Assembly (NCBI GenBank): GCA_963791455.1
Contig: CAWBSM010000002.1
Span: 186,001-250,000 of the forward strand
From: Bog-473 sp963791455
Lineage (GTDB): Bacteria; Actinomycetota; Acidimicrobiia; Acidimicrobiales; RAAP-2
DNA length: 64,000 nucleotides
Direction: 5' to 3'
The notes below the pieces were generated by a model, which was given only the letters and a program-made list of their open reading frames with translations, had not been told where the DNA came from and ran no database searches. A program made the position numbers and the translations under genes. Shown here in pieces: positions 50,729 through 58,802 of this stretch. Each line of letters begins with the position of its first letter. The first letter of the stretch is position 1.

Positions 50729-51757
50729 ATGGCACTGCGGTGGGCATTGGCGGAAGTCGAGGAGGGCGCCACGCTCTTCCCGGACGAGCGGTTGGCCGAG
50801 CACCACCTCGGGAGGGGTGCCTACGCCGGGATGGAGTTCCTCCACGTGAACGCCCGCACCATCATCAACACCGTGCCGCCGGAGAGCGTCGTGCCCTTCC
50901 GGTTCACGATCAATCCGTATCGAGGCTGCAGCCACGCCTGTGTGTACTGCTTCGCCCGGCCGACCCACGACTACCTCGGGCTGGGGATCGGCACCGACTT
51001 CGAGCGCAAGATCGTGGTCAAGGTGAACGCAGTCGAACGCCTGCGTGCGGAGCTGCGGTCGCCGAAGTGGGGCGGTGACACGATCGCCATGGGCACCAAC
51101 ACCGACCCGTACCAGCACGCCGAAGGCAAGTACCACCTGACCCGGGGCATCGTCGAGACGCTCTCGGGGGCACGCAACCCGTTCAGCATCCTGACCAAGT
51201 CGACGCTGATCCTGCGCGACGCCGCACTGCTCCGCGTGGCCTCCGAGCGAACCGAGGTGGCGGTCAGCTTCTCCATCGGCACGCTCGACCGCTCCGTCTG
51301 GTCGCTGACCGAGCCCGGCACGCCCCCGCCGGACCGCCGGGTCGAGGCGGTGCGGCGCCTCACCGACATCGGCATCTCGTGCGGGGTGCTGGTGGCACCC
51401 GTGCTGCCGGGGCTCTCCGACGCCGAGGCGCAGCTCTGCGAGGTGGTCGAAGCGTGCGCGGCCGCAGGCGCGGTGTCCATCCACGGAGTGGCGCTGCACC
51501 TGCGCGGGCCGCTGCGCACCCACTACTTCGACTGGCTGCGGGGCGCTCGGCCCGACCTGGTCCAGTTGCACCGCGGCCGCTTCGCACGGGGCGCATACCA
51601 AGACGAGGCGGAGCGCACGCGGGTGGAGCACATCGTGCGGGACGCGGCATCTCGGTGCGGCGTGACCGGACGAGACCACTACCGCGCCGTACCAAAAGTG
51701 ACTGCTCCGGCGGCGGAGCCAACCCCCGGGAGCGGCCAGCAGCTGCGGATGCTCTGA
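50729..51757 (+). CDS. Rv2578c-type radical SAM protein
   Basis: Radical SAM enzyme of 342 residues. The iron-sulfur motif is RGCSHACVYCFARPTHDYLG. The N-terminal NARTIINTVPPESVVPFRFT and the later SPKWGGDTIAMGTNTDPYQHAE, FSILTKSTLILRDAALL match the spore-photoproduct-lyase-related family of Rv2578c in M. tuberculosis. In that species the gene is a LexA target; here a LexA box overlaps the promoter. A DNA-repair or RNA-modification role is suspected but no substrate is known. The ATG at 50729 is chosen because of the promoter/start overlap. Confidence 0.88.
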   Translation: MALRWALAEVEEGATLFPDERLAEHHLGRGAYAGMEFLHVNARTIINTVPPESVVPFRFTINPYRGCSHACVYCFARPTHDYLGLGIGTDFERKIVVKVNAVERLRAELRSPKWGGDTIAMGTNTDPYQHAEGKYHLTRGIVETLSGARNPFSILTKSTLILRDAALLRVASERTEVAVSFSIGTLDRSVWSLTEPGTPPPDRRVEAVRRLTDIGISCGVLVAPVLPGLSDAEAQLCEVVEACAAAGAVSIHGVALHLRGPLRTHYFDWLRGARPDLVQLHRGRFARGAYQDEAERTRVEHIVRDAASRCGVTGRDHYRAVPKVTAPAAEPTPGSGQQLRML

Positions 51758-51805
51758 CGCGGGCGCGCCGACGCAGCGCTCCCGGCTCCCTATGATCATG
51801 CCCTC

Positions 51806-53437
51806 ATGGCGAGCCCCGGGTGGTGGACGTGGCGGGCGCCCCGACGTGCCGTCCTGGGCATGGCGGCGCTGCTCGCGGCCAGCGTGGTGGTCGCCGCGCC
51901 TCTGCCGACGGGGCCCGGGGCCGGGGGTCGGGCGGCGGCCGCGCCACCCAAGGCCACTGACGGTTCCTACGCCATCGTCGACGCCGCCGGCGGGGTGATG
52001 ACCTTCGGGGGGGCCGGGTACTACGGTGACACGCTCGAGGTTCCCCTCCTGAAGCCGATCGTCGGTGGCGCGGCCGACCCCAAGGGCGGCTACTGGCTCG
52101 TGGCGTCCGACGGCGGGGTGTTCACGTTCGGCAATGCGCCCTTTTGGGGCTCGACCGGTGGCATGACACTCAACCAACCCGTCGTCGGCATGGCCCCCAC
52201 TCCCGACGGCGGTGGGTACTGGCTGGTGGCCGCCGACGGCGGCATCTTCAACTACGGCGACGCCCGGTTCTGGGGCTCGACCGGGAGCATCCGCCTCAAC
52301 AAACCCATCGTGGGAATGGCAGCCACCAAGGACGGCGAGGGCTATTGGCTCGTCGCCTCCGATGGCGGCATCTTCACGTTCGGTGACGCACAGTTCATGG
52401 GCTCGACCGGGAGCATCGCGCTGAACAAACCGGTCGTCGGCATGGCGGCCACGCCGGGCGGGGGCGGGTACTGGCTCGTTGCCTCCGACGGCGGCATCTT
52501 CACTTACGGCGACGCGCAGTTCTTCGGCTCGACGGGCGGCATCACCCTGAACGAGTCGATCGTGGCGATTGCCGCCACGCCCGACGGAGGCGGGTACTGG
52601 ATGGTGGGTCAGGACGCCGGTGTCTTCGACTTCGGCGACGCGGGCTTCTCGGGCAGCGCGCAGTCACCGCTTCACCCGCCGCTCTTTCCCAAACCGTTTT
52701 CGGCCCCCATCCCACCGGTGGTGACCATCCTCAACGACGTGCCGGGCCCGCAGGCCACCCACCAGGGGCCGCTCCGGGTCGCCTTTTCGGGCGACTCGCT
52801 CTCCCTCTACGAGGGCCAGTACGTCCAAGAGACGAACCCGCCCTATGCCGTCGACGACGGCGCCGCCGCGGGCTGCGGCTACACCAATGGCGCGCCCATT
52901 CTGCCCTGGAGCGACCCGAGCTCGCTCTATCTGAGCTCGGCCGCGTGTGCGCTGTGGGCATCACAGCTGCAATGGGTGATCTCGCGCTTCCACCCCGACG
53001 TAACCATCATTCAAACGGGCTACTGGGAGACCCAGAACCGCCAGTTCGACGGGGGTTATGCGACGCTGGCCGATCCGGCCTACTCCGCGTACATCGCGTC
53101 CAATCTCGCCGAGGCGGTGCAGATCGCGCACTCAGACGGCGGCGCGGTGATCCTCTCGACCTCGCCCTACTTCGCCGACGGGACGCCGTCCAACCTCGTT
53201 GCCGCCTACAACCAGATCGTGCAGTCGGTGGCCGCCGAGTACCCCTACGTGTCGATCGACGATCTCTACACGGTCCTCGACCCGGGCGGGGCGTATGCCA
53301 CGATCGTCAACGGCATCGTGGCCCGGGCATCTGACGGGGTGCACATCACGCAGGCGGGGGTCGAGAACTTGATAGAGCCGGCGCTCAACCAGATCATCGC
53401 CAACGAGGCCGGGGCTGTCTACGCGGACGATTCCTGA
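51806..53437 (+). CDS. Secreted GYWLVASDGG-repeat protein fused to SGNH hydrolase
   Basis: Exported protein of 543 residues. After a signal peptide (residues ~10-38, AVLGMAALLAASVVVAAPLP) six tandem repeats of ~42 residues follow, e.g. GYWLVASDGGIFTFGDAQFM and GSTGSIALNKPVVGMAATPG. A Pro-rich linker (HPPLFPKPFSAPIPPVV) leads to an SGNH/GDSL-type hydrolase at ~325-540. Its block I is VAFSGDSLSLYEG (nucleophile Ser) and the last block ASDGVHITQAGVENL (Asp-x-x-His), so it may be an acyl esterase or deacetylase acting on cell-surface glycan. The protein at 4320 has the same repeats without the enzyme. The combination suggests a repeat-scaffold that targets a hydrolase. Confidence 0.85.
   Translation: MASPGWWTWRAPRRAVLGMAALLAASVVVAAPLPTGPGAGGRAAAAPPKATDGSYAIVDAAGGVMTFGGAGYYGDTLEVPLLKPIVGGAADPKGGYWLVASDGGVFTFGNAPFWGSTGGMTLNQPVVGMAPTPDGGGYWLVAADGGIFNYGDARFWGSTGSIRLNKPIVGMAATKDGEGYWLVASDGGIFTFGDAQFMGSTGSIALNKPVVGMAATPGGGGYWLVASDGGIFTYGDAQFFGSTGGITLNESIVAIAATPDGGGYWMVGQDAGVFDFGDAGFSGSAQSPLHPPLFPKPFSAPIPPVVTILNDVPGPQATHQGPLRVAFSGDSLSLYEGQYVQETNPPYAVDDGAAAGCGYTNGAPILPWSDPSSLYLSSAACALWASQLQWVISRFHPDVTIIQTGYWETQNRQFDGGYATLADPAYSAYIASNLAEAVQIAHSDGGAVILSTSPYFADGTPSNLVAAYNQIVQSVAAEYPYVSIDDLYTVLDPGGAYATIVNGIVARASDGVHITQAGVENLIEPALNQIIANEAGAVYADDS
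51961..52650 (+). repeat. Tandem 126-base coding repeats (six units)
   Basis: Within the repeat-SGNH gene the units repeat at about 126 bases (42 codons). Consensus: GYWLVASDGGIFTFGDAQF, GSTGGI-LNKPIVGMA, A-TPDGG. Units 2-5 are most alike, and the first and last are diverged caps. Confidence 0.85.
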
Positions 53438-54122
53438 CGTCGCCGCCATCGCCCATCGGGGCGACCCCCTGGGCGAGCGCGAGAACACTCTCCCGGCCTT
53501 CACGGCGGCCGTGGCCCTGGGGACGGACATGGTCGAGCTCGACCTGCGTCGCACTCGGGACGGAGAGATCGTGGTGCTGCACGACCAACTGTTGCGGCTG
53601 TGGGGCGTGGAGGCTTCGGTGGGCGACCTCGACCTGCACGAGGTGACGGCCCTCGGCGAGGACGATCGGCGCATCCCGACGCTGCGTGAGGTGCTCGATC
53701 ATGTCGCCGTTCCCTTGATGGTCGACTTCACCCGGAGGGAGGTGGTGCCGGGCGCGCTCGAAGCCGTGCGGGCGGCGCAGTCGTTCAGTCGCTCGCTCTT
53801 CGTGACGGGGAACGTCGAGGCGCTGCGGTTGTTGCGGGGCGCGTCGGCGGAGGCACGCATCGGTCTCACCTGGGTGGAGGGGCCCGAGCCCCCGTTGGCC
53901 TTGTTGGCGGAGCTGGGCGCGGAGTACTGGAACCCGATGTTCGACCTCGTGACACCCGCGGGGGTGGCGGCGGTGCACGCCGCGGGGTTCTCCGTGTCGA
54001 CCTGGACGGTGGACGCCGTCGAGGACATGGCCCGGGTCGTCTCCGCCGGCGTGGACGCCGTCGTGAGCAACCGAGTGGCGGAGCTGGTGGCCTTCCTGCG
54101 TCACGGACGGGCCGACAACTAG
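53430..54122 (+). CDS. Glycerophosphodiester phosphodiesterase, non-canonical start
   Basis: Enzyme of the GDPD family, TIM-barrel, hydrolysing glycerophosphodiesters. The catalytic HRG motif is encoded at 53454 (IAHRGDPLGERENTLPAF), and the second block MVELDLRRTRDGEIVVLHD follows. The C-terminal LVTPAGVAAVHAAGFSVSTW and WTVDAVEDMARVVSAGVDAV complete it. The frame has no ATG, GTG or TTG before the HRG: upstream it is open to TGA at ~53367. ATT 53430 is the most convenient start, overlapping the previous stop by eight bases; CTG 53415 is possible. Beginning at GTG 53511 would delete the catalytic His. About 230 residues. Confidence 0.8.
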   Translation: MPDVAAIAHRGDPLGERENTLPAFTAAVALGTDMVELDLRRTRDGEIVVLHDQLLRLWGVEASVGDLDLHEVTALGEDDRRIPTLREVLDHVAVPLMVDFTRREVVPGALEAVRAAQSFSRSLFVTGNVEALRLLRGASAEARIGLTWVEGPEPPLALLAELGAEYWNPMFDLVTPAGVAAVHAAGFSVSTWTVDAVEDMARVVSAGVDAVVSNRVAELVAFLRHGRADN

Positions 54123-55165
54123 CCAGACGGCGCGACCAGGGCGACGTTGCGCCCGACCGTCTGGCGGTCCGCCATCGACCGCAGCGCGCCGGGAAGCTCG
54201 TCGAAGGCGAACGCGCGGCCGACGACCGGTCGGATGCCGCCGTCCCGGAGAAGCTCGAGAATGTGGGCGTGGAACCGCTCTCCGTCGTCGTGCGTCGGGA
54301 AGTTGTAGCCGCTGGACCGCTTGATGGTCACGGGGTCGTCGACGTAGGCCAGGCAAACCCCGGTCAGGGAGAAGTTCCCGAACAGCACGGGCCGCGGCAC
54401 GATCCCCTCGTCCTCGGCCTCAATGCCGGACGCGAACCCGACCAACAAGTGACGGCCATTGAACGCCATGCAACGGAAGGTCTTGGTCGTGACCGCCCCC
54501 CCGACGCCGTCGAAGGCCACGTCGACCCCGCGTCCATGCGTCGCGTCGAGTACGGCGTCGACGAATTCGCCCTCGCGGTAGTCGATCGCGACGTCGGCGC
54601 CGAGAGACCGGCAGAACTCCGCCTTCTCCGCCGACCCCGCGGTCGCAATTACCCGAGCACCGGCCCGGGCGGCCAGCTGGACCGCCGCCGATCCCACCCC
54701 GCCGGCACCGGCGTGAATCAACACCGTCTCTCCCGCCCGGATGTCCGCCCGCTCATGCAGGGCGAGCCACGACAGGTGGAAAGGAAGGTAGAGGGCCGCC
54801 GCCTCGGGGTCGGGTAAGGCTGACTCGGGCGGCATCTCGAAGGCCATCGCGACCGGACCGACGGCCAGCTCCGCATAGCCACCGAACGCACCGCTCGGCA
54901 CGATGACCACCCGCTTGCCGCGCCATTCCTCGGCGCCGCGGCCGGCCTCCTCGACGTGGCCCAGGACCTCCATGCCGGGGGTGTATGGCAGCGGCGGGCA
55001 GACGGTCCGGTAGCGACCCCGCACCCCGTCGACATCGTTGAAGTTCACGGTCGCGGCGGCGACCCGCACCAGCAGCTCGCCGGGACCGGGCACGGGAGGG
55101 GGCATCTCCTCGAGTCGCAGGACCTCGTCGGGTTCACCGAATTCGTGCACCCGCCACGCCCTCAT
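54119..55165 (-). CDS. Zinc-less medium-chain dehydrogenase/reductase (quinone oxidoreductase-like)
   Basis: NAD(P)H-dependent oxidoreductase of 348 residues. MRAWRVHEFGEPDEVLRLEE and VNFNDVDGVRGRYRTVCPPL are the N-terminal pattern of the QOR/crotonyl-CoA-reductase-like MDR group. The nucleotide-binding Rossmann motif HAGAGGVGSAAVQLAARAGA and the following VIATAGSAEKAEFCRSLGAD are intact. The zinc-binding Cys/His of alcohol dehydrogenases are not apparent. It converges with the GDPD gene (four-base overlap) and diverges from tlyA over about 200 bases. The substrate (quinone or enoyl thioester) is unassigned. Confidence 0.88.
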   Translation of the reverse strand: MRAWRVHEFGEPDEVLRLEEMPPPVPGPGELLVRVAAATVNFNDVDGVRGRYRTVCPPLPYTPGMEVLGHVEEAGRGAEEWRGKRVVIVPSGAFGGYAELAVGPVAMAFEMPPESALPDPEAAALYLPFHLSWLALHERADIRAGETVLIHAGAGGVGSAAVQLAARAGARVIATAGSAEKAEFCRSLGADVAIDYREGEFVDAVLDATHGRGVDVAFDGVGGAVTTKTFRCMAFNGRHLLVGFASGIEAEDEGIVPRPVLFGNFSLTGVCLAYVDDPVTIKRSSGYNFPTHDDGERFHAHILELLRDGGIRPVVGRAFAFDELPGALRSMADRQTVGRNVALVAPSG

Positions 55166-55373
55166 GTCGAGAGACTGTTGCACACCGTGCCCTTCCCGGT
55201 CGCCGGCCGGGGAGGCGTCGCCGCCGGGAGCGACACACATTGCGTCTTGACCCGTCCCGAGCAGCGGTCCAGGCTTACCCCGTGCCCTTCCGCTAGTGGT
55301 GAACTGATCGTCCCGCACGTGCGCCTCCGCCCTGGCTCGGTCCCTGTCCGGCCCGAGCCCAGGAGGCACTCTC

Positions 55374-56126
55374 GTGGCGAAACTCCGCCGAGCACGCTTT
55401 GTCGCGCTCACTGTTCTGCTGGCGCGCCGCCGCTTCGACGCCGATGACGGTGTCATCACGAGCGGCCGCGTCCTCGTCGATGGACGAGTCATCAGCAACC
55501 CGGCCGCCCTGGTGCGCTCCGATTGTGCGCTCCGGGTCCTCCCGACGGCACCGCTTCGGGGCGAGCGCAAACTCTCCGCAGCGCTCGATCGGCTCTCGGT
55601 CCCAGTCGAGGGCAGCGTCGCACTGGACGTAGGCGCGAGCGCGGGAGGCTTTACGACTGCTCTCCTGGCGAGGGGCGCCCGCCGGGTCTACGCCGTGGAC
55701 GCGGGAGTCGGTCAGCTCGTCGGGCGGCTGCGCAACGATCCGAGAGTCGTGAACCTCGAAGGGCACAATCTCGGAGATCTCGACACCGCGTGTGTGCCCG
55801 AGTTGATCGACCTTGTCGCGCTCGATGTGAGCTATCTCTCTCTGGCCCGGGCGATCCCCCAGCTCGAGCGCGTCCCGCTGCGTTCGACCACGCATGTCGT
55901 CGCGCTCGTCAAGCCGACCTTCGAACTGCACCGTGCCACGCTGGCCTCGTCCGACGAAGATGTCGTCAGCGCAGTGCGGCTCGTCGAGGCCGTGCTGCTC
56001 GGCGCCTCGTGGGCGGTCGTGGGACGCTGTCCGGCGCCGTCGACCGGTCGACGAGGTGCCCGTGAGATGTTCGTCCATGCTCGCCGAGAACTGGGATCGG
56101 GGACGGCTGGCGTTCTGCCTTCATAG
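55374..56126 (+). CDS. tlyA: TlyA-family rRNA 2'-O-methyltransferase
   Basis: Protein of 250 residues, the TlyA/hemolysin group, which methylates rRNA ribose; loss gives capreomycin resistance in mycobacteria. The N-terminal S4 RNA-binding domain reads LTVLLARRRFDADDGVITSG and GRVLVDGRVISNPAALV. The FtsJ-like domain has the SAM loop ALDVGASAGGFTTALL and the catalytic residues in LIDLVALDVSYLSL (Asp), VVALVKPTFEL (Lys) and REMFVHARRELG (Glu). AGGAGGCAC lies before GTG 55374. It converges with RNase J. Confidence 0.88.
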   Translation: MAKLRRARFVALTVLLARRRFDADDGVITSGRVLVDGRVISNPAALVRSDCALRVLPTAPLRGERKLSAALDRLSVPVEGSVALDVGASAGGFTTALLARGARRVYAVDAGVGQLVGRLRNDPRVVNLEGHNLGDLDTACVPELIDLVALDVSYLSLARAIPQLERVPLRSTTHVVALVKPTFELHRATLASSDEDVVSAVRLVEAVLLGASWAVVGRCPAPSTGRRGAREMFVHARRELGSGTAGVLPS

Positions 56127-56160
56127 GCTCCGTCCCCGAGCGGACTACCTCGCCGCGCCG

Positions 56161-57837
56161 TCAGACCATCAGCACGACGGGCACGATCATGGGCCGTCGT
56201 CGTGTGCGCTCGCCCACGAACTTGCCCAGCGCCTTGCGGGTGTGGCGGCTGAGGACCTCAATGTCGTGCGCTCCGTCGCGGAGGGCTTGGGTCACGGCCG
56301 CGCCCACTACCTCGCTCGCCTCCTCGAGCAGCGCCTCGGCCTCGGGCGCGTACACCCAGCCGCGGGTCTCGATCACGGGCGGGCAACTCAGTGTGCGCTG
56401 CTGGCGGTCCACGGTGACCACCACCATGACGACACCCTCCTCGGCCAGCTTCTGCCGGTCGCGCAGCACACCGTGCTCGATGTCCCCGACCGTCCCGTCC
56501 ACGTAGACATAGCCGGCCGGGACCTTGCCGTCGCGGGCAATCCCCTTGGCGTCGAGTTGAATGACATCGCCGTCCTCGCACAAGAGGACCTTGGCCGCGT
56601 CGAGACCCATGGACAGGGCCAGACGGGCATGGTGCACCAGGTGGCGGAACTCCCCGTGCACGGGCACGAAGCACTCCGGCCGGGTCACGTCGATCAACGT
56701 CCGCAGTTCGCCCTGGCGGGCGTGCCCGCTCACGTGGACCGCTTCCGCCGCGGAATGCACGACCTCGGCGCCCCGGCGGTGCAGGTCGTCGATCACTTGG
56801 CCCACTGACCACTCGTTGCCCGGGATCGGATGGGCGCTGATGATCACGACGTCGTCCTCGCCGATGCGCAGCCACTTGTTCTCTCCCGCGGCCATCAGCG
56901 AAAGAGCCGACATGGGCTCGCCCTGGGAACCGGTGGAGATCACACACACCTCGCCGGGCAACAAGTCGTCCACGTCCTCGATGTCGACCTGCATCCCGTC
57001 CGGGATGCTGATGATGCCGAGCCGCATGCCCAGGTCGACGTTCTTGCCCATGGAGCGCCCGAGCGTGGCCACCTTGCGGCCGGTCGCCACCGCGGCGTCG
57101 ATGATCTGCTGCACCCGGTGCATGTGGCTGGCGAAGCACGCCACGACGATGCGCTTGCCCGAATGGCTCGCGAAGACCCGCCGCAACGTCACGCCGACCG
57201 AGGACTCCGACTCGGTGAAGCCGGGCTCTTCCGCGTTGGTCGAGTCCGAGAGCAAGAGCCGGATGCCATCGGTACGTGCCAGCTGCCCCATGCGGGGCAT
57301 GTCGGTGCGGCGTCCGTCCACCGGCTGCAGGTCGAGCTTGAAGTCCCCCGAATGCAGGATCACACCCTGTGGGGTGTGGAAGGCGATGGCCATCGACTCG
57401 GGCACCGAGTGCGTCACCGGGATGAACTCGACGTCGCAGGCTCCGATGCGCACGCGCTCGCCGTCGGCCACCGAGACGAGGCGGGTGTTGTCCAGCACGC
57501 CCGCCTCCTCGATCCGGTGCCGGGCCAGACCCACCGTCAGCTCGGAGCCGTAGATGGGCGCGCGGAGGTCGCGCAGGAGGTAAGCCAGCCCACCGGTGTG
57601 GTCTTCGTGGCCGTGAGTGAGCACGATGCCGTCCACCCGGTCCCTGCGGTCTTGGAGGTAGGTGAACTCGGGAAGGACCAGGTCGATGCCTGGCATGTCG
57701 GGCTCGGGGAACATGATCCCGCAGTCGAGGATGACGATGCGGCCCTCGACCTCGATGCAGGCACAGTTTCGGCCGATCTCGCCGAGTCCACCGAGGAAGA
57801 CGACCCGGACGGGCTTTGGCTTGCCCTTGTCAGCCAA
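56161..57837 (-). CDS. rnj: Ribonuclease J
   Basis: Metallo-beta-lactamase/beta-CASP nuclease of 558 residues with 5'-exo- and endonuclease activity in RNA decay. The MBL metal motif is LTHGHEDHTGGLAYLL (H-x-H-x-DH), followed by TGSQGEPMSALSLM and HVSGHARQGELRTLI, typical beta-CASP blocks. A TTG start at 57837 precedes the dapA stop by five bases in an overlapping frame (TTGGCTGA). The dapA-rnj pairing is frequent in Actinobacteria. No riboswitch or terminator is seen between dapA and rnj. Confidence 0.95.
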   Translation of the reverse strand: MADKGKPKPVRVVFLGGLGEIGRNCACIEVEGRIVILDCGIMFPEPDMPGIDLVLPEFTYLQDRRDRVDGIVLTHGHEDHTGGLAYLLRDLRAPIYGSELTVGLARHRIEEAGVLDNTRLVSVADGERVRIGACDVEFIPVTHSVPESMAIAFHTPQGVILHSGDFKLDLQPVDGRRTDMPRMGQLARTDGIRLLLSDSTNAEEPGFTESESSVGVTLRRVFASHSGKRIVVACFASHMHRVQQIIDAAVATGRKVATLGRSMGKNVDLGMRLGIISIPDGMQVDIEDVDDLLPGEVCVISTGSQGEPMSALSLMAAGENKWLRIGEDDVVIISAHPIPGNEWSVGQVIDDLHRRGAEVVHSAAEAVHVSGHARQGELRTLIDVTRPECFVPVHGEFRHLVHHARLALSMGLDAAKVLLCEDGDVIQLDAKGIARDGKVPAGYVYVDGTVGDIEHGVLRDRQKLAEEGVVMVVVTVDRQQRTLSCPPVIETRGWVYAPEAEALLEEASEVVGAAVTQALRDGAHDIEVLSRHTRKALGKFVGERTRRRPMIVPVVLMV

Positions 57838-58759
57838 GCGGGGCGACCGTGACCGCGGGATGCCCCACGCCAGCCAGAATCTTGGCGGCCTGGGCGTCGA
57901 GCTCGGGGGTGGAGGCCCCCATCGGCAGGCGGCACTGGCCCACCCGCAGGCCCAGCGCACGCAGGATCGCCTTGGTCGGAAGCGGGTTGGGGAACTCCGC
58001 CGAGGACTCGAAGTCGAAGGAATCGAGCAGCTCGGCGTTGCCGGCGATGGCGGCAACCAGATCGCCCGCCACGAAGTCGTCGATCACGGCGCGGAATCGC
58101 GGGGCGACCCAGTGCGAGGCCACGCTGATCACCCCGACCGCACCCACGGAAAGCAGAGGCAGCGTCATCGCGTCGTCACCGCTGTAGATCTCGAAGCCCC
58201 GAGGAGCCTGCGCCGCCAGATGGGCGGTGGTCGGGGGGTCCCCCGCCGCGTCCTTGAGCGCGACGATGCCGGGCACCTGGCGGGCGAGCCGCAACACGGT
58301 GGCAGTGGCGACGCGCCGCCCCGTGCGAATGGGAACGTCGTAGAGCAGCACGGGCAGAGCTCCCGCCGCGTCGGCCACGGCGCGGAAGTGCTCGTAGAGG
58401 CCCGTCTGTGAGGGCCGGTTGTAGTAGGGGGCAACGACCAACACGCCGTCCACCCCGCACCGGGTGGCCTCGGCCGTCATCCTGACCGAGTGAGCCGTGT
58501 CGTTGGAGCCCGTACCCGCGATGACCGGGACCGTGACGGCCTCCGCCACGGCGCGCCACAAGGCCAACTTTTCCTCGTCGGTGAGCACCGAGCTCTCCCC
58601 GGTAGAACCACTCAGCACGAGCCCGTCACTTCCGTGCGCCGTCAGCCAGCGGGCGAGCTCCACGGCAGCGGAGAGGTCGAGCGCTCCGGTGTCGTCGAAG
58701 GGGGTCACCATGGCGGTGATCACCCGCCCGAAGCGGGGCGGGGCCGGCGCGGGGCTCAT
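57830..58759 (-). CDS. dapA: 4-hydroxy-tetrahydrodipicolinate synthase
   Basis: Lyase of 309 residues catalysing the entry reaction of the lysine/diaminopimelate pathway from pyruvate and aspartate semialdehyde. The Schiff-base Lys is in GIVALKDAAGDP, the Tyr of the triad in APYYNRPSQTGLYEHF, and VLSGSTGESSVLTDEEK is the substrate-loop motif. Start and length are typical. It is the upstream member of dapA-rnj, and the 44-base gap to the diiron gene to its right suggests it may be read from a promoter before or within 58760-58802. Confidence 0.95.
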   Translation of the reverse strand: MSPAPAPPRFGRVITAMVTPFDDTGALDLSAAVELARWLTAHGSDGLVLSGSTGESSVLTDEEKLALWRAVAEAVTVPVIAGTGSNDTAHSVRMTAEATRCGVDGVLVVAPYYNRPSQTGLYEHFRAVADAAGALPVLLYDVPIRTGRRVATATVLRLARQVPGIVALKDAAGDPPTTAHLAAQAPRGFEIYSGDDAMTLPLLSVGAVGVISVASHWVAPRFRAVIDDFVAGDLVAAIAGNAELLDSFDFESSAEFPNPLPTKAILRALGLRVGQCRLPMGASTPELDAQAAKILAGVGHPAVTVAPLG

Positions 58760-58802
58760 CGCCCCTCGAGGCTACCAGTACGGCGTGGCGGTGAGGAGAC
58801 GC

